This document shows positions 9,973-17,419 of a stretch of 64,000 nt of DNA, piece by piece. Numbering within the stretch: position 1 is the first letter of the stretch; every line of letters starts with the position of its first letter. Source of the DNA: Armatimonadetes bacterium UBA5352 (GTDB lineage: Bacteria; Armatimonadota; Zipacnadia; Zipacnadales; UBA5352). The stretch covers positions 1 through 64,000 of the forward strand of contig DHPY01000006.1 in the NCBI GenBank assembly GCA_002411015.1, given 5' to 3'. Under the pieces are notes generated by a model. The model did no database searches, was not told the DNA's origin, and saw nothing but the letters and a program-made list of their open reading frames with translations. Position numbers and translations under genes: made by a program.

Positions 9973-11163
9973 TCAGGCCTCGGGGTAGCCGAGGTCCGGG
10001 ACCTCCATCAGCGTTCCGCCCTGGAGGGCCGACTCGTGCGCGACGAGCCCCGGGATGAGGTAGCGCGCGGCGTCCCAGACGTTGTTCCGCGGCCGCTCGC
10101 CCGTCACGCAGGCGGTCACGAAATCATGCACGAGGAACTGGTGTGAGCCGTTGTGGCCGTTGGGGAGGCCGGCGAACTCCCTCGGCAGCAGATGCACCGG
10201 GTGCACGCTGCAGACGCCGTGGTGGGTGCCGTCGGATGAGGTGACGGCGGCCATCCCGCCCGTCTCGGCGCTCACCGGAATGCTCCTGCACGCAAGCTCC
10301 TCGCGCAGATCGAGGCACGTAGCGCGGTCCTTCGTCACCCACGTACGCGCGCCGACCTGCTCCTCGTAGCTCGCGTCGGTGCCGTAGAGGCTCATCCCGA
10401 CGGTGCCGGGATGGCCGATTCGCCGGAACTCGCTGATGCGTGCCATGCTGCCGTCGGACATCCTGCAAAGCATCGTCTCATTGCTGAACGGGTTCTTCCA
10501 GACGTTGTCCTCGCGCGCGTAGAGGTTATCCTCGTGCCGATCCACGAAGCCCATCCCCGAGACATGTGTGGCGTAGGCGCCGGTGACGGAGACGATCATG
10601 CTCGTTGAGTGCGTCGGGTAGAACATCGGTGGCATCCCGTAGTACTGCTGCCACCTGTCACCGTGCCGCCACTTGTGCACCTCGTACATACCGTGCGAGT
10701 AGTCGTGGTAGTACTCGCCCTCGCCGTAGACGATATGGCCGAAGTCGCCCTGCTGGAAGCGGTTGCGGCAGTAGATCGCGCAGGGATAGTAGTAGCTCGT
10801 CTCGCCGATCATGTAGATCCGGCCGGTCTCCTCCACGGTCCGGACGAGTTCGGTGATCTCCGGGATGGAGATCGCCGACGGGACCGCGGAGTAGACGTGC
10901 TTCCCCGCCCGAAGTGCCTGCACCGCCTGCGGCCCGTGCAGGTGGTGCTGGGTGATGATCGCGATGGCGTCCACGTCCATCTCGCATAGTTCATCGAGTG
11001 AGCCGCAGCGGTCCTCGATCCCGAACTGCTCGCACCTCTCGGAGAGCTTCTGCGGGTCGAGGTCCGCGAGCACCACGTTCTCGACCTGCGGATGGGCCTT
11101 GAAGAGCGGGATGAAGCAGCGCGCGAACGAGCCGACTCCGCAGACACCGACACGGATGGACAT
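9973..11163 (-). CDS. Gfo/Idh/MocA family oxidoreductase, EKP motif altered
   Basis: A 396-residue protein with an N-terminal Rossmann fold (VGVCGVGSFARCF, then the ADLDPQKL strand) and the C-terminal alpha/beta domain of the Gfo/Idh/MocA family. These enzymes are NAD(P)-dependent sugar or inositol dehydrogenases. The family's EKP catalytic lysine motif is replaced here by AVP (residues 93-95, after GKHVYS), so ordinary hydride-transfer chemistry may be lost or shifted to other residues. The stretch after it (GETSYYYPCAIYCRNRF) fits subfamilies acting on glycoconjugates. It converges on the sugar isomerase gene, with only 7 bases between them. Family is firm; activity is open. Confidence 0.8.
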   Translation of the reverse strand: MSIRVGVCGVGSFARCFIPLFKAHPQVENVVLADLDPQKLSERCEQFGIEDRCGSLDELCEMDVDAIAIITQHHLHGPQAVQALRAGKHVYSAVPSAISIPEITELVRTVEETGRIYMIGETSYYYPCAIYCRNRFQQGDFGHIVYGEGEYYHDYSHGMYEVHKWRHGDRWQQYYGMPPMFYPTHSTSMIVSVTGAYATHVSGMGFVDRHEDNLYAREDNVWKNPFSNETMLCRMSDGSMARISEFRRIGHPGTVGMSLYGTDASYEEQVGARTWVTKDRATCLDLREELACRSIPVSAETGGMAAVTSSDGTHHGVCSVHPVHLLPREFAGLPNGHNGSHQFLVHDFVTACVTGERPRNNVWDAARYLIPGLVAHESALQGGTLMEVPDLGYPEA

Positions 11164-11194
11164 GGCGTTCCGCTCCCTTCGCGACGCCCAACGA

Positions 11195-11345
11195 CTGACG
11201 GGCTGGAAGCCTGTCGCTACGAACGGAGACGACGAACGGCGGACGCCTGACGGGCTGGAAGCCCGTCGCTACAAACGGCCTGGTGCAACGGCAACCGATC
11301 GAGCGTCATCGCGTCGTTCGTGGCGCAGGCATTCCTGCCTGCGAG
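11195..11345. repeat. Cluster of short palindromic repeats (two of family B, one of family C)
   Basis: Two copies of a unit with core GACGGGCTGGAAGCCCGTC and tail GCTACAAACGG (11195-11226 and 11247-11278), then a 31-base unit with core CGCAGGCATTCCTGCCTGCG (11315-11345). The family C unit recurs exactly, inverted, at 22082-22112. The cluster separates two minus-strand genes. A degraded family B-like stretch also sits at bases 1-30. Confidence 0.75.
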
Positions 11346-11353
11346 CCCCCGCC

Positions 11354-12850
11354 TCAGCTCTCGCCAAGCACCTCGCGCACGCGGCGGAGCGTCTCCTCGC
11401 GGGCGTCCTCGATCGCCTTCACGTCAGCCCCAATCTCCTCAGAGTCGCTCTCGAGGTCGCAGCGCATCTGCGCCACCGCCGCAAGCACCTGATCGGGATT
11501 TGTTGAGCCGAGGCTCTTTTGCGCCCGCACGACCGCCTGCGGGTCCACAATCTCCGCCACAACCTCGGCTGAGATCGCCTGTCCGCGCTCGGTCATGATC
11601 TCCGCAACGCGCGCGTGATCATCAAGCGTCCGGCCCTCGCTCACCAGCGTGCCGACCAGAGCGCCGACAAGCTCGTGGCAGTCGCGGAAGGGCATATTGC
11701 GCTCACGCACGAGCCAGTTCGCAAGCTCGGTGGCGGAGGCGAACTCGGCGCCCGCCAGCGCGGCCATCCGATCGAGCTTGAGCATCATCGTCCGCCACAT
11801 CGGCACCATCACGCGCAGCGTCGCGAGGACATGCTCGCAGGCCTCCCAGACCGGCGGCTTATCGTTCTGGAAATCGCGGTTGTAGCCGCTCGGGAGGGCC
11901 TTCAGCAGCGTCAGAAGCTCCATCAGCCGGCCATGCACCGCCGCTGTGCGCGCCCGGGCAAGCTCTCCGGCGCATGGGTTCTTCTTCTGCGGCATGATCG
12001 AACTCCCCGTGGCGAAGGCGTCGTGCACCTCAAGCATCCCGAAGGCGGGGGACGAGAAGACCACGATCTCCTCAGCCATGCGCGCGAGGTTCGTCATCAG
12101 CGCGCTGAGGGCCGCAAGCGACTCGATCGCGAAGTCACGCGACTGCACCGCGTCGAGCGCCACCAGCACCACGCCATCGAAGCCGAGAAGCTCCGCGGCG
12201 AACTCGCGGTCGGTGGGGAATGAGCTGCCGGCGAGCGCCGCGGCCCCGAGCGGGCTCTGGTTCGTGCGCAGGAATGCGCCCGCAAGCCGCTGCTCATCGC
12301 GCGCCAGGCCCGCGGCGTGGGCGGCGAGCCAGAAGCCGACGGTGATCGGCTGGGCGTGCTGAGTGTGCGTGAAGCCGGGCATCGTGTCCTCGGCATGCTC
12401 GGCGGCAAGCTCGAGCAGCACGCCGCGAAGCTCGCTCACGCCCTGGCGGATCTCCAGCAGGTAGCGGCGCAGCCGCATGCGGAAGTCGGTGACCACCTGA
12501 TCGTTGCGCGAGCGAGCGGTGTGCAGGCGGCCGCCTGCCTCGGGCCCGGCGCCCTCGCGGAGGTAGCTCTCCACATTCATGTGCACGTCCTCAAGCTCGG
12601 GCTTGAGGGTAAGCTCACCGGCCTCGAACTTCTCGCGCGCGATCTCCAGCCAGCGCAGGATCTCCGCGAGATGCTCGCGGGAGAGGATGCCGCACTCATG
12701 AAGCATCAGCGCGTGAGCCTCGCTGCCCCAGATGTCCTCGGCGATCATGTACGAATCGGCCACGGTGGATTCGCTGAACGCCAGCATCGCGCTGTCAACA
12801 TCGGATGAGAACCGCCCGCCCCACAGCTTCTCTGAGCCGCCCTGAGTCAT
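11354..12850 (-). CDS. argH: Argininosuccinate lyase
   Basis: A 498-residue enzyme that splits argininosuccinate into arginine and fumarate, the last step of arginine synthesis in the cytoplasm. The fumarase/aspartase superfamily signature GSSIMPQKKNP is at about residues 281-291, and the opening SEKLWGGRFS is typical of ArgH. HTARSRNDQV and the HTQHAQP loop carry the usual substrate-binding residues. It is slightly longer than the common 460 residues because of a C-terminal extension. GGGAGTG precedes the ATG. argG lies 2 kb upstream on the same strand, but a ferritin-like gene, an opposing DNA methyltransferase gene and a cloverleaf element separate the two. Confidence 0.97.
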   Translation of the reverse strand: MTQGGSEKLWGGRFSSDVDSAMLAFSESTVADSYMIAEDIWGSEAHALMLHECGILSREHLAEILRWLEIAREKFEAGELTLKPELEDVHMNVESYLREGAGPEAGGRLHTARSRNDQVVTDFRMRLRRYLLEIRQGVSELRGVLLELAAEHAEDTMPGFTHTQHAQPITVGFWLAAHAAGLARDEQRLAGAFLRTNQSPLGAAALAGSSFPTDREFAAELLGFDGVVLVALDAVQSRDFAIESLAALSALMTNLARMAEEIVVFSSPAFGMLEVHDAFATGSSIMPQKKNPCAGELARARTAAVHGRLMELLTLLKALPSGYNRDFQNDKPPVWEACEHVLATLRVMVPMWRTMMLKLDRMAALAGAEFASATELANWLVRERNMPFRDCHELVGALVGTLVSEGRTLDDHARVAEIMTERGQAISAEVVAEIVDPQAVVRAQKSLGSTNPDQVLAAVAQMRCDLESDSEEIGADVKAIEDAREETLRRVREVLGES

Positions 12851-12939
12851 CGCTGCACACTCCCGTAGAAAGGTGGAGGGCCGGTCGCGCGACCCGGCCC
12901 GTTGGTGTCATCGCTTCTGAAAGTCGTCATCGGCCGACC

Positions 12940-13464
12940 TCAGCCGGTGACGATCCACTGCTCCTGCTTGAAGTGCCAGTACTTCGTGTCGTTCAGGTAC
13001 TCCTCGGTGGTCGCGAGCAGGTTCAGGTGCCCGCGCTCCTGGTCGAGCAGGAAGCCGTAGAGCTGGCTCTCCGCCTCGCTCTGAGCCTCATCGAGCTGGC
13101 TCTTGTAGAACGCGATTGCGTTGCGCTCCTTCTGCATCGCAGTCGCGTAGGCGCCGGTGAGCGTCGGGTCATGTGCCAGCGTGTCCTGGACATCCTCCAG
13201 CGCGCTTTTGAAGATCGTGCCCGCCTCGGCCATCATGTCAACCTGCTCCGCGTCGAGCTCGGTGAGCATCGGGCAACTCTGCGTCGCCTCAGCCTTGTCG
13301 AAGACATCGCGTAGCAGCCGCTCGTGCTGCACCTCCCACTCAGCCAGCGCCTCGAAGGTGCGGATCGCCAGCGGATTGCTCGAGTCTTTCGCCGCGTTTG
13401 TGTAGAAGCGTTCGGAATCCACTTCCAGTTCGATGGCCTTCTGCATGACCTCACACACATCCAC
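12940..13464 (-). CDS. Ferritin-like / rubrerythrin-type diiron protein
   Basis: A 174-residue, almost fully helical protein. It has the four-helix spacing of ferritin-like diiron proteins: a Glu in the first helix (IELEVDSERFY), ExxH in the second (EWEVQHERLL), a Glu in the third (KERNAIAFY) and ExxH in the fourth (DQERGHLNLL). There is no C-terminal rubredoxin domain, so it is an erythrin-like protein and not a full rubrerythrin. Likely roles are peroxide handling or iron binding. GTG start, with GAGGAGTG upstream. It lies upstream of argH on the same strand with an 89-base gap. Confidence 0.8.
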   Translation of the reverse strand: MDVCEVMQKAIELEVDSERFYTNAAKDSSNPLAIRTFEALAEWEVQHERLLRDVFDKAEATQSCPMLTELDAEQVDMMAEAGTIFKSALEDVQDTLAHDPTLTGAYATAMQKERNAIAFYKSQLDEAQSEAESQLYGFLLDQERGHLNLLATTEEYLNDTKYWHFKQEQWIVTG

Positions 13465-13694
13465 AGCCGATCACTCCTCACGGTGATGCCGTCCGCCGCG
13501 ATGGCGCGGTGAATTGAGGCTGCCGGAGCAGGTCTCCGAGCACGCGCTCACGAAACGTCGGCATGGCCGCCCAACGCGGCCTTCAGGATACACGAACCGA
13601 ACGCAGCGGGCAACCTCAGCACACCACGCCTCGTTCGTGAGGGGGATTCGCGCCCGATCAGTGCTCTTCCTGCCCGAAGGGTGAGAACGCCTCG

Positions 13695-14540
13695 ATGATT
13701 GACCTGACGCGCAACACCGTGCACCTCTCAGACAACCTGCCGCTGCTGCGGCAGATGCCCGACGGCTGCGTGCCGCTGATCTACATCGACCCGCCCTTCA
13801 ACACGGGCAAGACGCAGTCGCGGACGCAGATACGCGTCGAGCGCGACGAGGCGGGGGACAGGACGGGCTTCGGCGGGCGGCGCTACCGCACGGAGGAGGT
13901 GATCTCGCGCGCGTGGCAGGATGAGTTCGACGACTACCTGGGCTTTCTCGAGCCGCGGCTGCTGGAGGCACACCGCGTCCTCGCGCCGCACGGCTCGCTC
14001 TACCTGCACCTCGACTACCGCGAGGTGCATTACGCCAAGGTGCTGCTCGACGCGATCTTCGGCCGGAGGTGCTTCATCAACGAGATCATCTGGGCGTACG
14101 ACTACGGAGGGCGCAGCACCACCCGCTGGCCCGCGAAGCACGACAACATCCTCTTCTACGCGAAGAACCCGCGCAAGTTCACCTTCAACCGCGACGAGGT
14201 TGATCGCATCCCATACATGGCGCCGGGGCTGGTGAGCGATGAGAAGCGTGCGCGGGGCAAGTTCCCGACGGACACGTGGTGGCACACGATCGTCTCCCCG
14301 ACCGGGCGCGAGAAGACGGGCTACCCGACGCAGAAGCCTGTCGGCATCCTTAAGCGGATCATCGGGGCGTCCTCGCTGCCGGGCGAACCGGTCCTGGACT
14401 TCTTCGCGGGCTCCGGCACGACCGGCGTAGCGGCGCTCGAGCTTGGCCGCAAGTTCTGCCTGATCGACAGCAACCCGGAGGCGATTGAGGTGATGAGGGG
14501 GAGGATGGAGGGCAGCGAGGTGGAGTTTGTGGAGTGGTGA
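13695..14540 (+). CDS. Orphan site-specific DNA methyltransferase (beta type)
   Basis: A 281-residue N6-adenine or N4-cytosine DNA methyltransferase. The catalytic motif IV YIDPPFNTGK comes first and the SAM-binding motif I LDFFAGSGTTG comes last, the order of the beta class. The TQKPVGILKRII segment before motif I is typical. No restriction endonuclease, specificity subunit or helicase is nearby, so it is an orphan, perhaps for regulation or strand marking. It stands alone on the plus strand between minus-strand arg genes. The inverted-repeat cloverleaf starts 8 bases after its stop. This suggests the gene and element came in together (inference). Confidence 0.9.
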   Translation: MIDLTRNTVHLSDNLPLLRQMPDGCVPLIYIDPPFNTGKTQSRTQIRVERDEAGDRTGFGGRRYRTEEVISRAWQDEFDDYLGFLEPRLLEAHRVLAPHGSLYLHLDYREVHYAKVLLDAIFGRRCFINEIIWAYDYGGRSTTRWPAKHDNILFYAKNPRKFTFNRDEVDRIPYMAPGLVSDEKRARGKFPTDTWWHTIVSPTGREKTGYPTQKPVGILKRIIGASSLPGEPVLDFFAGSGTTGVAALELGRKFCLIDSNPEAIEVMRGRMEGSEVEFVEW

Positions 14541-14547
14541 GTGGCCC

Positions 14548-14668
14548 GGAGGGGCCGCACGAGCCACCGCGAGCGCAGCGAGTGGTGGCGAGGTCGGCCC
14601 ATCGTGTTCGCGCCGATGGGCCGACCTCGCGTTTGCTCCTTCGTCGCAAACGCTCGTGCGGCCCCTCC
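14548..14668. other. Cloverleaf inverted-repeat element (perfect four-way junction)
   Basis: A 121-base stretch that folds on either strand with no unpaired base at the junction. Outer stem: 16 bp (14548-14563 with 14653-14668). Hairpin 1: 7 bp with one G-U (14564-14570 with 14582-14588). Hairpin 2: 16 bp perfect, 9-base loop (14589-14604 with 14614-14629). Hairpin 3: 7 bp, 9-base loop (14630-14636 with 14646-14652). It has no coding signal. It could be a cruciform site, a structured RNA or a small mobile repeat; I know no named element with this form. Confidence 0.8.
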
Positions 14669-14697
14669 ACGAACGGCAGCGGTCTCAGGTCCGCGCC

Positions 14698-14738
14698 AAC
14701 ACAGCGGCCGCCGCGAACTTCGCGGCGGCCGCTGTGTT
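14698..14738. terminator. 19-bp perfect palindrome with a 3-base loop, likely bidirectional terminator
   Basis: The arms AACACAGCGGCCGCCGCGA (14698-14716) and its exact reverse complement (14720-14738) flank ACT. It sits between the 3' ends of the convergent DNA methyltransferase and argG genes. There is no long T run, so it is a strong hairpin but not a classic intrinsic terminator. Confidence 0.55.
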
Positions 14739-14782
14739 GTTCCCCATGCCTTAAGCCAGATACCCCATCCCCCCGCCCAGCC

Positions 14783-16018
14783 CTACTCCTTCTCCAGGAA
14801 CGGAATCCCGCGCTTGCTGACGATCTTGTACTGCAGCGCGTGGATCTTGGTCGCCGGGCCCGAGTCGGGCTGCTGGAAGGCCGTGGTCGCGAGGGACCGC
14901 AGCTCGGGGGCGAACAGGCCGCTATCCGTCTCGCGGCTCAGGATGTCGATGTTGCCCTTGTAGAGCTGCACGGTGTACTTCCCGTTGACGACCGACTGCG
15001 AGTTCTCGATGAACGCCGCGCAGTCATCGGTGAACGGGTGGAACCACGCGCCATGGTAGACCTGGTAGGCCCAGAGGCGCTCGATGTTCGGCTTGTTCTG
15101 CACCTGCTCCTTGGTCAGACAGAGCTGCTCAAGGTCGCGGTGCAGCTTCAGGATCACCGTCGCCGCCGGGGCCTCATAGACCTCACGCGACTTCAGCCCG
15201 ATCAGCCCGTCCTCGAACATGTCGATCTTGCCGATGGCGTGCTTGCCGGCTAGGTCGTTGAGGTGGTGGATGATGTTCGCGAGGCCCGTGACGCCGTCGC
15301 ACTTGACCGGGAGACCACCCTCGAACTCGATAGCGACCTCGACGGGCTCGTCGGGGGCGTTCTCGGGCAGGTTGTACCAGACGAAGTCCTCCTGCGGGAT
15401 GCGCATCTGCAGGTTGTCAACCTCGCCGGAGCCGATCGAGCGGCACCACATGGTCAGGTCGTCGCCGATACCCGCCTTGTAGGGGATGTTGTAGTACGCC
15501 GAGAGCTGCTTCTCCTGCTCGCGGGTGAAGTCGAACTCGCGCACAGGGACGATGACCTCAAGGTCCGGGGCGAAGATCGCGAAGACGTTCGCCATGCGGT
15601 ACTGGTCGTTGCCCTTGCCGGTCGAGCCCTCGCAGATGGCGTCGCAGCCCCGCTCGACAGCGTACTCGGCGACCTTGCGCGCGATAAGCTGGCGGGTCAT
15701 GGACGTCGCGACCGGGTAGCCCTCGTAGTTGGAGTTCGCCCGGATCGCACGCGCGACCCACTTGTTCGCGAACTCGTCGGTGGCCTCGATGAAGTCCCAC
15801 GGCACGCCGAGTTGCTCAGCCTTGGAGCGGCAGCCCTCGATCTCCTCGTCGCTCAGGCCGACGTTGACGGTGACAGCGAGAACCTCCTCGGCGCCGTAGT
15901 ACTCGGAGAGTAGTCTGATTGCGAGCGTCGAATCGAGGCCGCCGGAGAACGCAAGCGCGACCTTCTTGACCTGCGGAATCGGAACCTTCGGCTGGAAGTC
16001 AGGATGCTGGTTCGGCAT
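14783..16018 (-). CDS. argG: Argininosuccinate synthase
   Basis: A 411-residue enzyme joining citrulline and aspartate at the cost of ATP (to AMP and pyrophosphate), the penultimate step of arginine synthesis. The N-terminal ATP-pyrophosphatase loop ALAFSGGLDST follows a short leader. Further family marks are EGSTGKGNDQ and the citrulline-binding region around LTMWCRSIGSGEVDN. The length is normal. AGGAGGG precedes the ATG. It is the downstream neighbour of pyrB on the same strand (69-base gap). ArgG and PyrB both consume aspartate and feed the carbamoyl-phosphate-linked pathways, so co-transcription would make sense. Confidence 0.97.
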   Translation of the reverse strand: MPNQHPDFQPKVPIPQVKKVALAFSGGLDSTLAIRLLSEYYGAEEVLAVTVNVGLSDEEIEGCRSKAEQLGVPWDFIEATDEFANKWVARAIRANSNYEGYPVATSMTRQLIARKVAEYAVERGCDAICEGSTGKGNDQYRMANVFAIFAPDLEVIVPVREFDFTREQEKQLSAYYNIPYKAGIGDDLTMWCRSIGSGEVDNLQMRIPQEDFVWYNLPENAPDEPVEVAIEFEGGLPVKCDGVTGLANIIHHLNDLAGKHAIGKIDMFEDGLIGLKSREVYEAPAATVILKLHRDLEQLCLTKEQVQNKPNIERLWAYQVYHGAWFHPFTDDCAAFIENSQSVVNGKYTVQLYKGNIDILSRETDSGLFAPELRSLATTAFQQPDSGPATKIHALQYKIVSKRGIPFLEKE

Positions 16019-16087
16019 TCTAGAGACCCTCCTGTTGTTTGTGTCGAAATCTGGCGCCGGAGGGCGCCGGCATGATCTGTCTATGTC

Positions 16088-17284
16088 CTACTTCTCCTCG
16101 ATGGGCTCCTCGCAGTACGGGCAGCTCACCCCGCCGCCGGGGCAGAGCTTGAAGAAGCCCGCGATGAAGCGCTCGTCGAAGCTGATGCACTGCTCGTTAC
16201 GGCACTGCACGTCCGCCGAGGCAGGGATAAGCTCCTCCCGCTCGGCCTCCTGCCTGGCGCGCCCGGGCTGCGCCTCGGCCTCGGGGCGCTCGGGCTCGTG
16301 ATCCGGTAGCAGACCGCGGTAGCGCGCCCGCCCTCCGCCGACCAGCCCGAGCAGATGCGCCACGAGCGCCATGCGCAGCGGCACGCCGCCGTGGGCCTGC
16401 TCGAAGTACGCGGCTCGCGGGTCGGCGTCAACCTCCGGGTTGATCTCATCCACGCGCGGCAGCGGGTGCATCACGATCATGCTCTCGGGCGCGCGCGCCA
16501 TGAGCGCCGCGTCCACAACGAAATCGCGCGCGATCCCCCGCGCCTCGGCCCGCTCGGCCTCCGGGAAGCGCTCGACCTGCACACGCGTCGCGTAGAGCAC
16601 ATCGAGCTCTCCGAGCACGTCATCCACGTTGGAGACCTGCTGCGGGCGCTCGCCCCTCTCGCGCTCTACCTCATCGAGGTAGCGCTCGGGCATGGCGAGA
16701 GCCTCGGGCGAGATGCAGATGACCTCGCAGCCGAAGTGCGCGAGCACCGGGGCGAGCGAGTGTACTGTGCGCCCGAACTTCAGGTCGCCCATGAGGCCCA
16801 CGGTGAGGCCGTCGATGCGGCCTTTGCGGCGCTTGAGGCAGAACAGGTCGGCCAGCGTCTGCGTGGGATGCGCGTGCGCACCGTCGCCGGCGTTGATCAC
16901 GGGCACGGAGGCGGCATCGGCCGCTACCCGCGCGGCGCCCATCTTCGGGTGCCGGATCACGATGATGTCCGCGTAGCCGGAGACGATGCGGGTTGTATCC
17001 GCGAGCGATTCGCCCTTCGCCACCGACGACCCGGACGGGTCCGAGAAGCCGAGGACACTACCGCCGAGCCGGAGCATGGCGCTCTCGAATGAGAGGCGCG
17101 TGCGCGTGCTGGGCTCGAAGAAGCAGGTGGCCATGATGCGATCGAGCGCCTCAACCGGCGCGCGGGCGCCGCCGTCGTCGAGGCCGATCGCCTCGGCCAT
17201 CTGCTCAGCGGTCTCCAGCAGCGCGAGCACCTCACGGTCGCTCAGGTCCGCCATCGTAATCAGATCACGTCCGGTCAGGGACAC
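16088..17284 (-). CDS. pyrB: Aspartate carbamoyltransferase fused to a PyrI-like zinc domain
   Basis: A 398-residue protein. The first 310 residues are the catalytic chain that makes carbamoyl-aspartate in pyrimidine synthesis: FFEPSTRTRLSFE (phosphate loop), SSVAKGES (mobile Lys loop), HAHPTQTLADLF and MHPLPRVDEI are all present. An acidic and Pro-rich linker follows. The end (residues about 359-395) has four cysteines, C361, C366, C388 and C391, in the pattern of the zinc domain of the regulatory chain PyrI (CxxxxC...CPYCE). The allosteric nucleotide-binding domain of PyrI is absent. GTG 17284 is chosen over an upstream ATG at 17317 because AAGGAGG precedes it and family alignment begins there. 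Confidence 0.93.
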   Translation of the reverse strand: MSLTGRDLITMADLSDREVLALLETAEQMAEAIGLDDGGARAPVEALDRIMATCFFEPSTRTRLSFESAMLRLGGSVLGFSDPSGSSVAKGESLADTTRIVSGYADIIVIRHPKMGAARVAADAASVPVINAGDGAHAHPTQTLADLFCLKRRKGRIDGLTVGLMGDLKFGRTVHSLAPVLAHFGCEVICISPEALAMPERYLDEVERERGERPQQVSNVDDVLGELDVLYATRVQVERFPEAERAEARGIARDFVVDAALMARAPESMIVMHPLPRVDEINPEVDADPRAAYFEQAHGGVPLRMALVAHLLGLVGGGRARYRGLLPDHEPERPEAEAQPGRARQEAEREELIPASADVQCRNEQCISFDERFIAGFFKLCPGGGVSCPYCEEPIEEK

Positions 17285-17326
17285 GGTGCGGCCTCCTTCG
17301 GGCAGATGGATCAGCATAGGGCCGTA

Positions 17327-17403
17327 GTCGTTCTGGAGCGGAGGCGCTTCAGCGGCTCCGACTTGGCTGACAGAGGGAGCGGCTGAAGCCCCTCCCCTCC
17401 AGA
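17327..17403. repeat. Dispersed imperfect palindromic repeat, family A copy 2
   Basis: Second copy of the unit at 8958-9036, beginning GTCGTTCTGGAGCGGAGGCG, with arms GGAGGCGCTTCAGCGGCTCC and GGAGCGGCTGAAGCCCCTCC around a different centre. It fills the gap between pyrF and pyrB, so it may affect read-through or mRNA ends between them. Confidence 0.75.
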
Positions 17404-17419
17404 CGACCGGGCAACGGCG

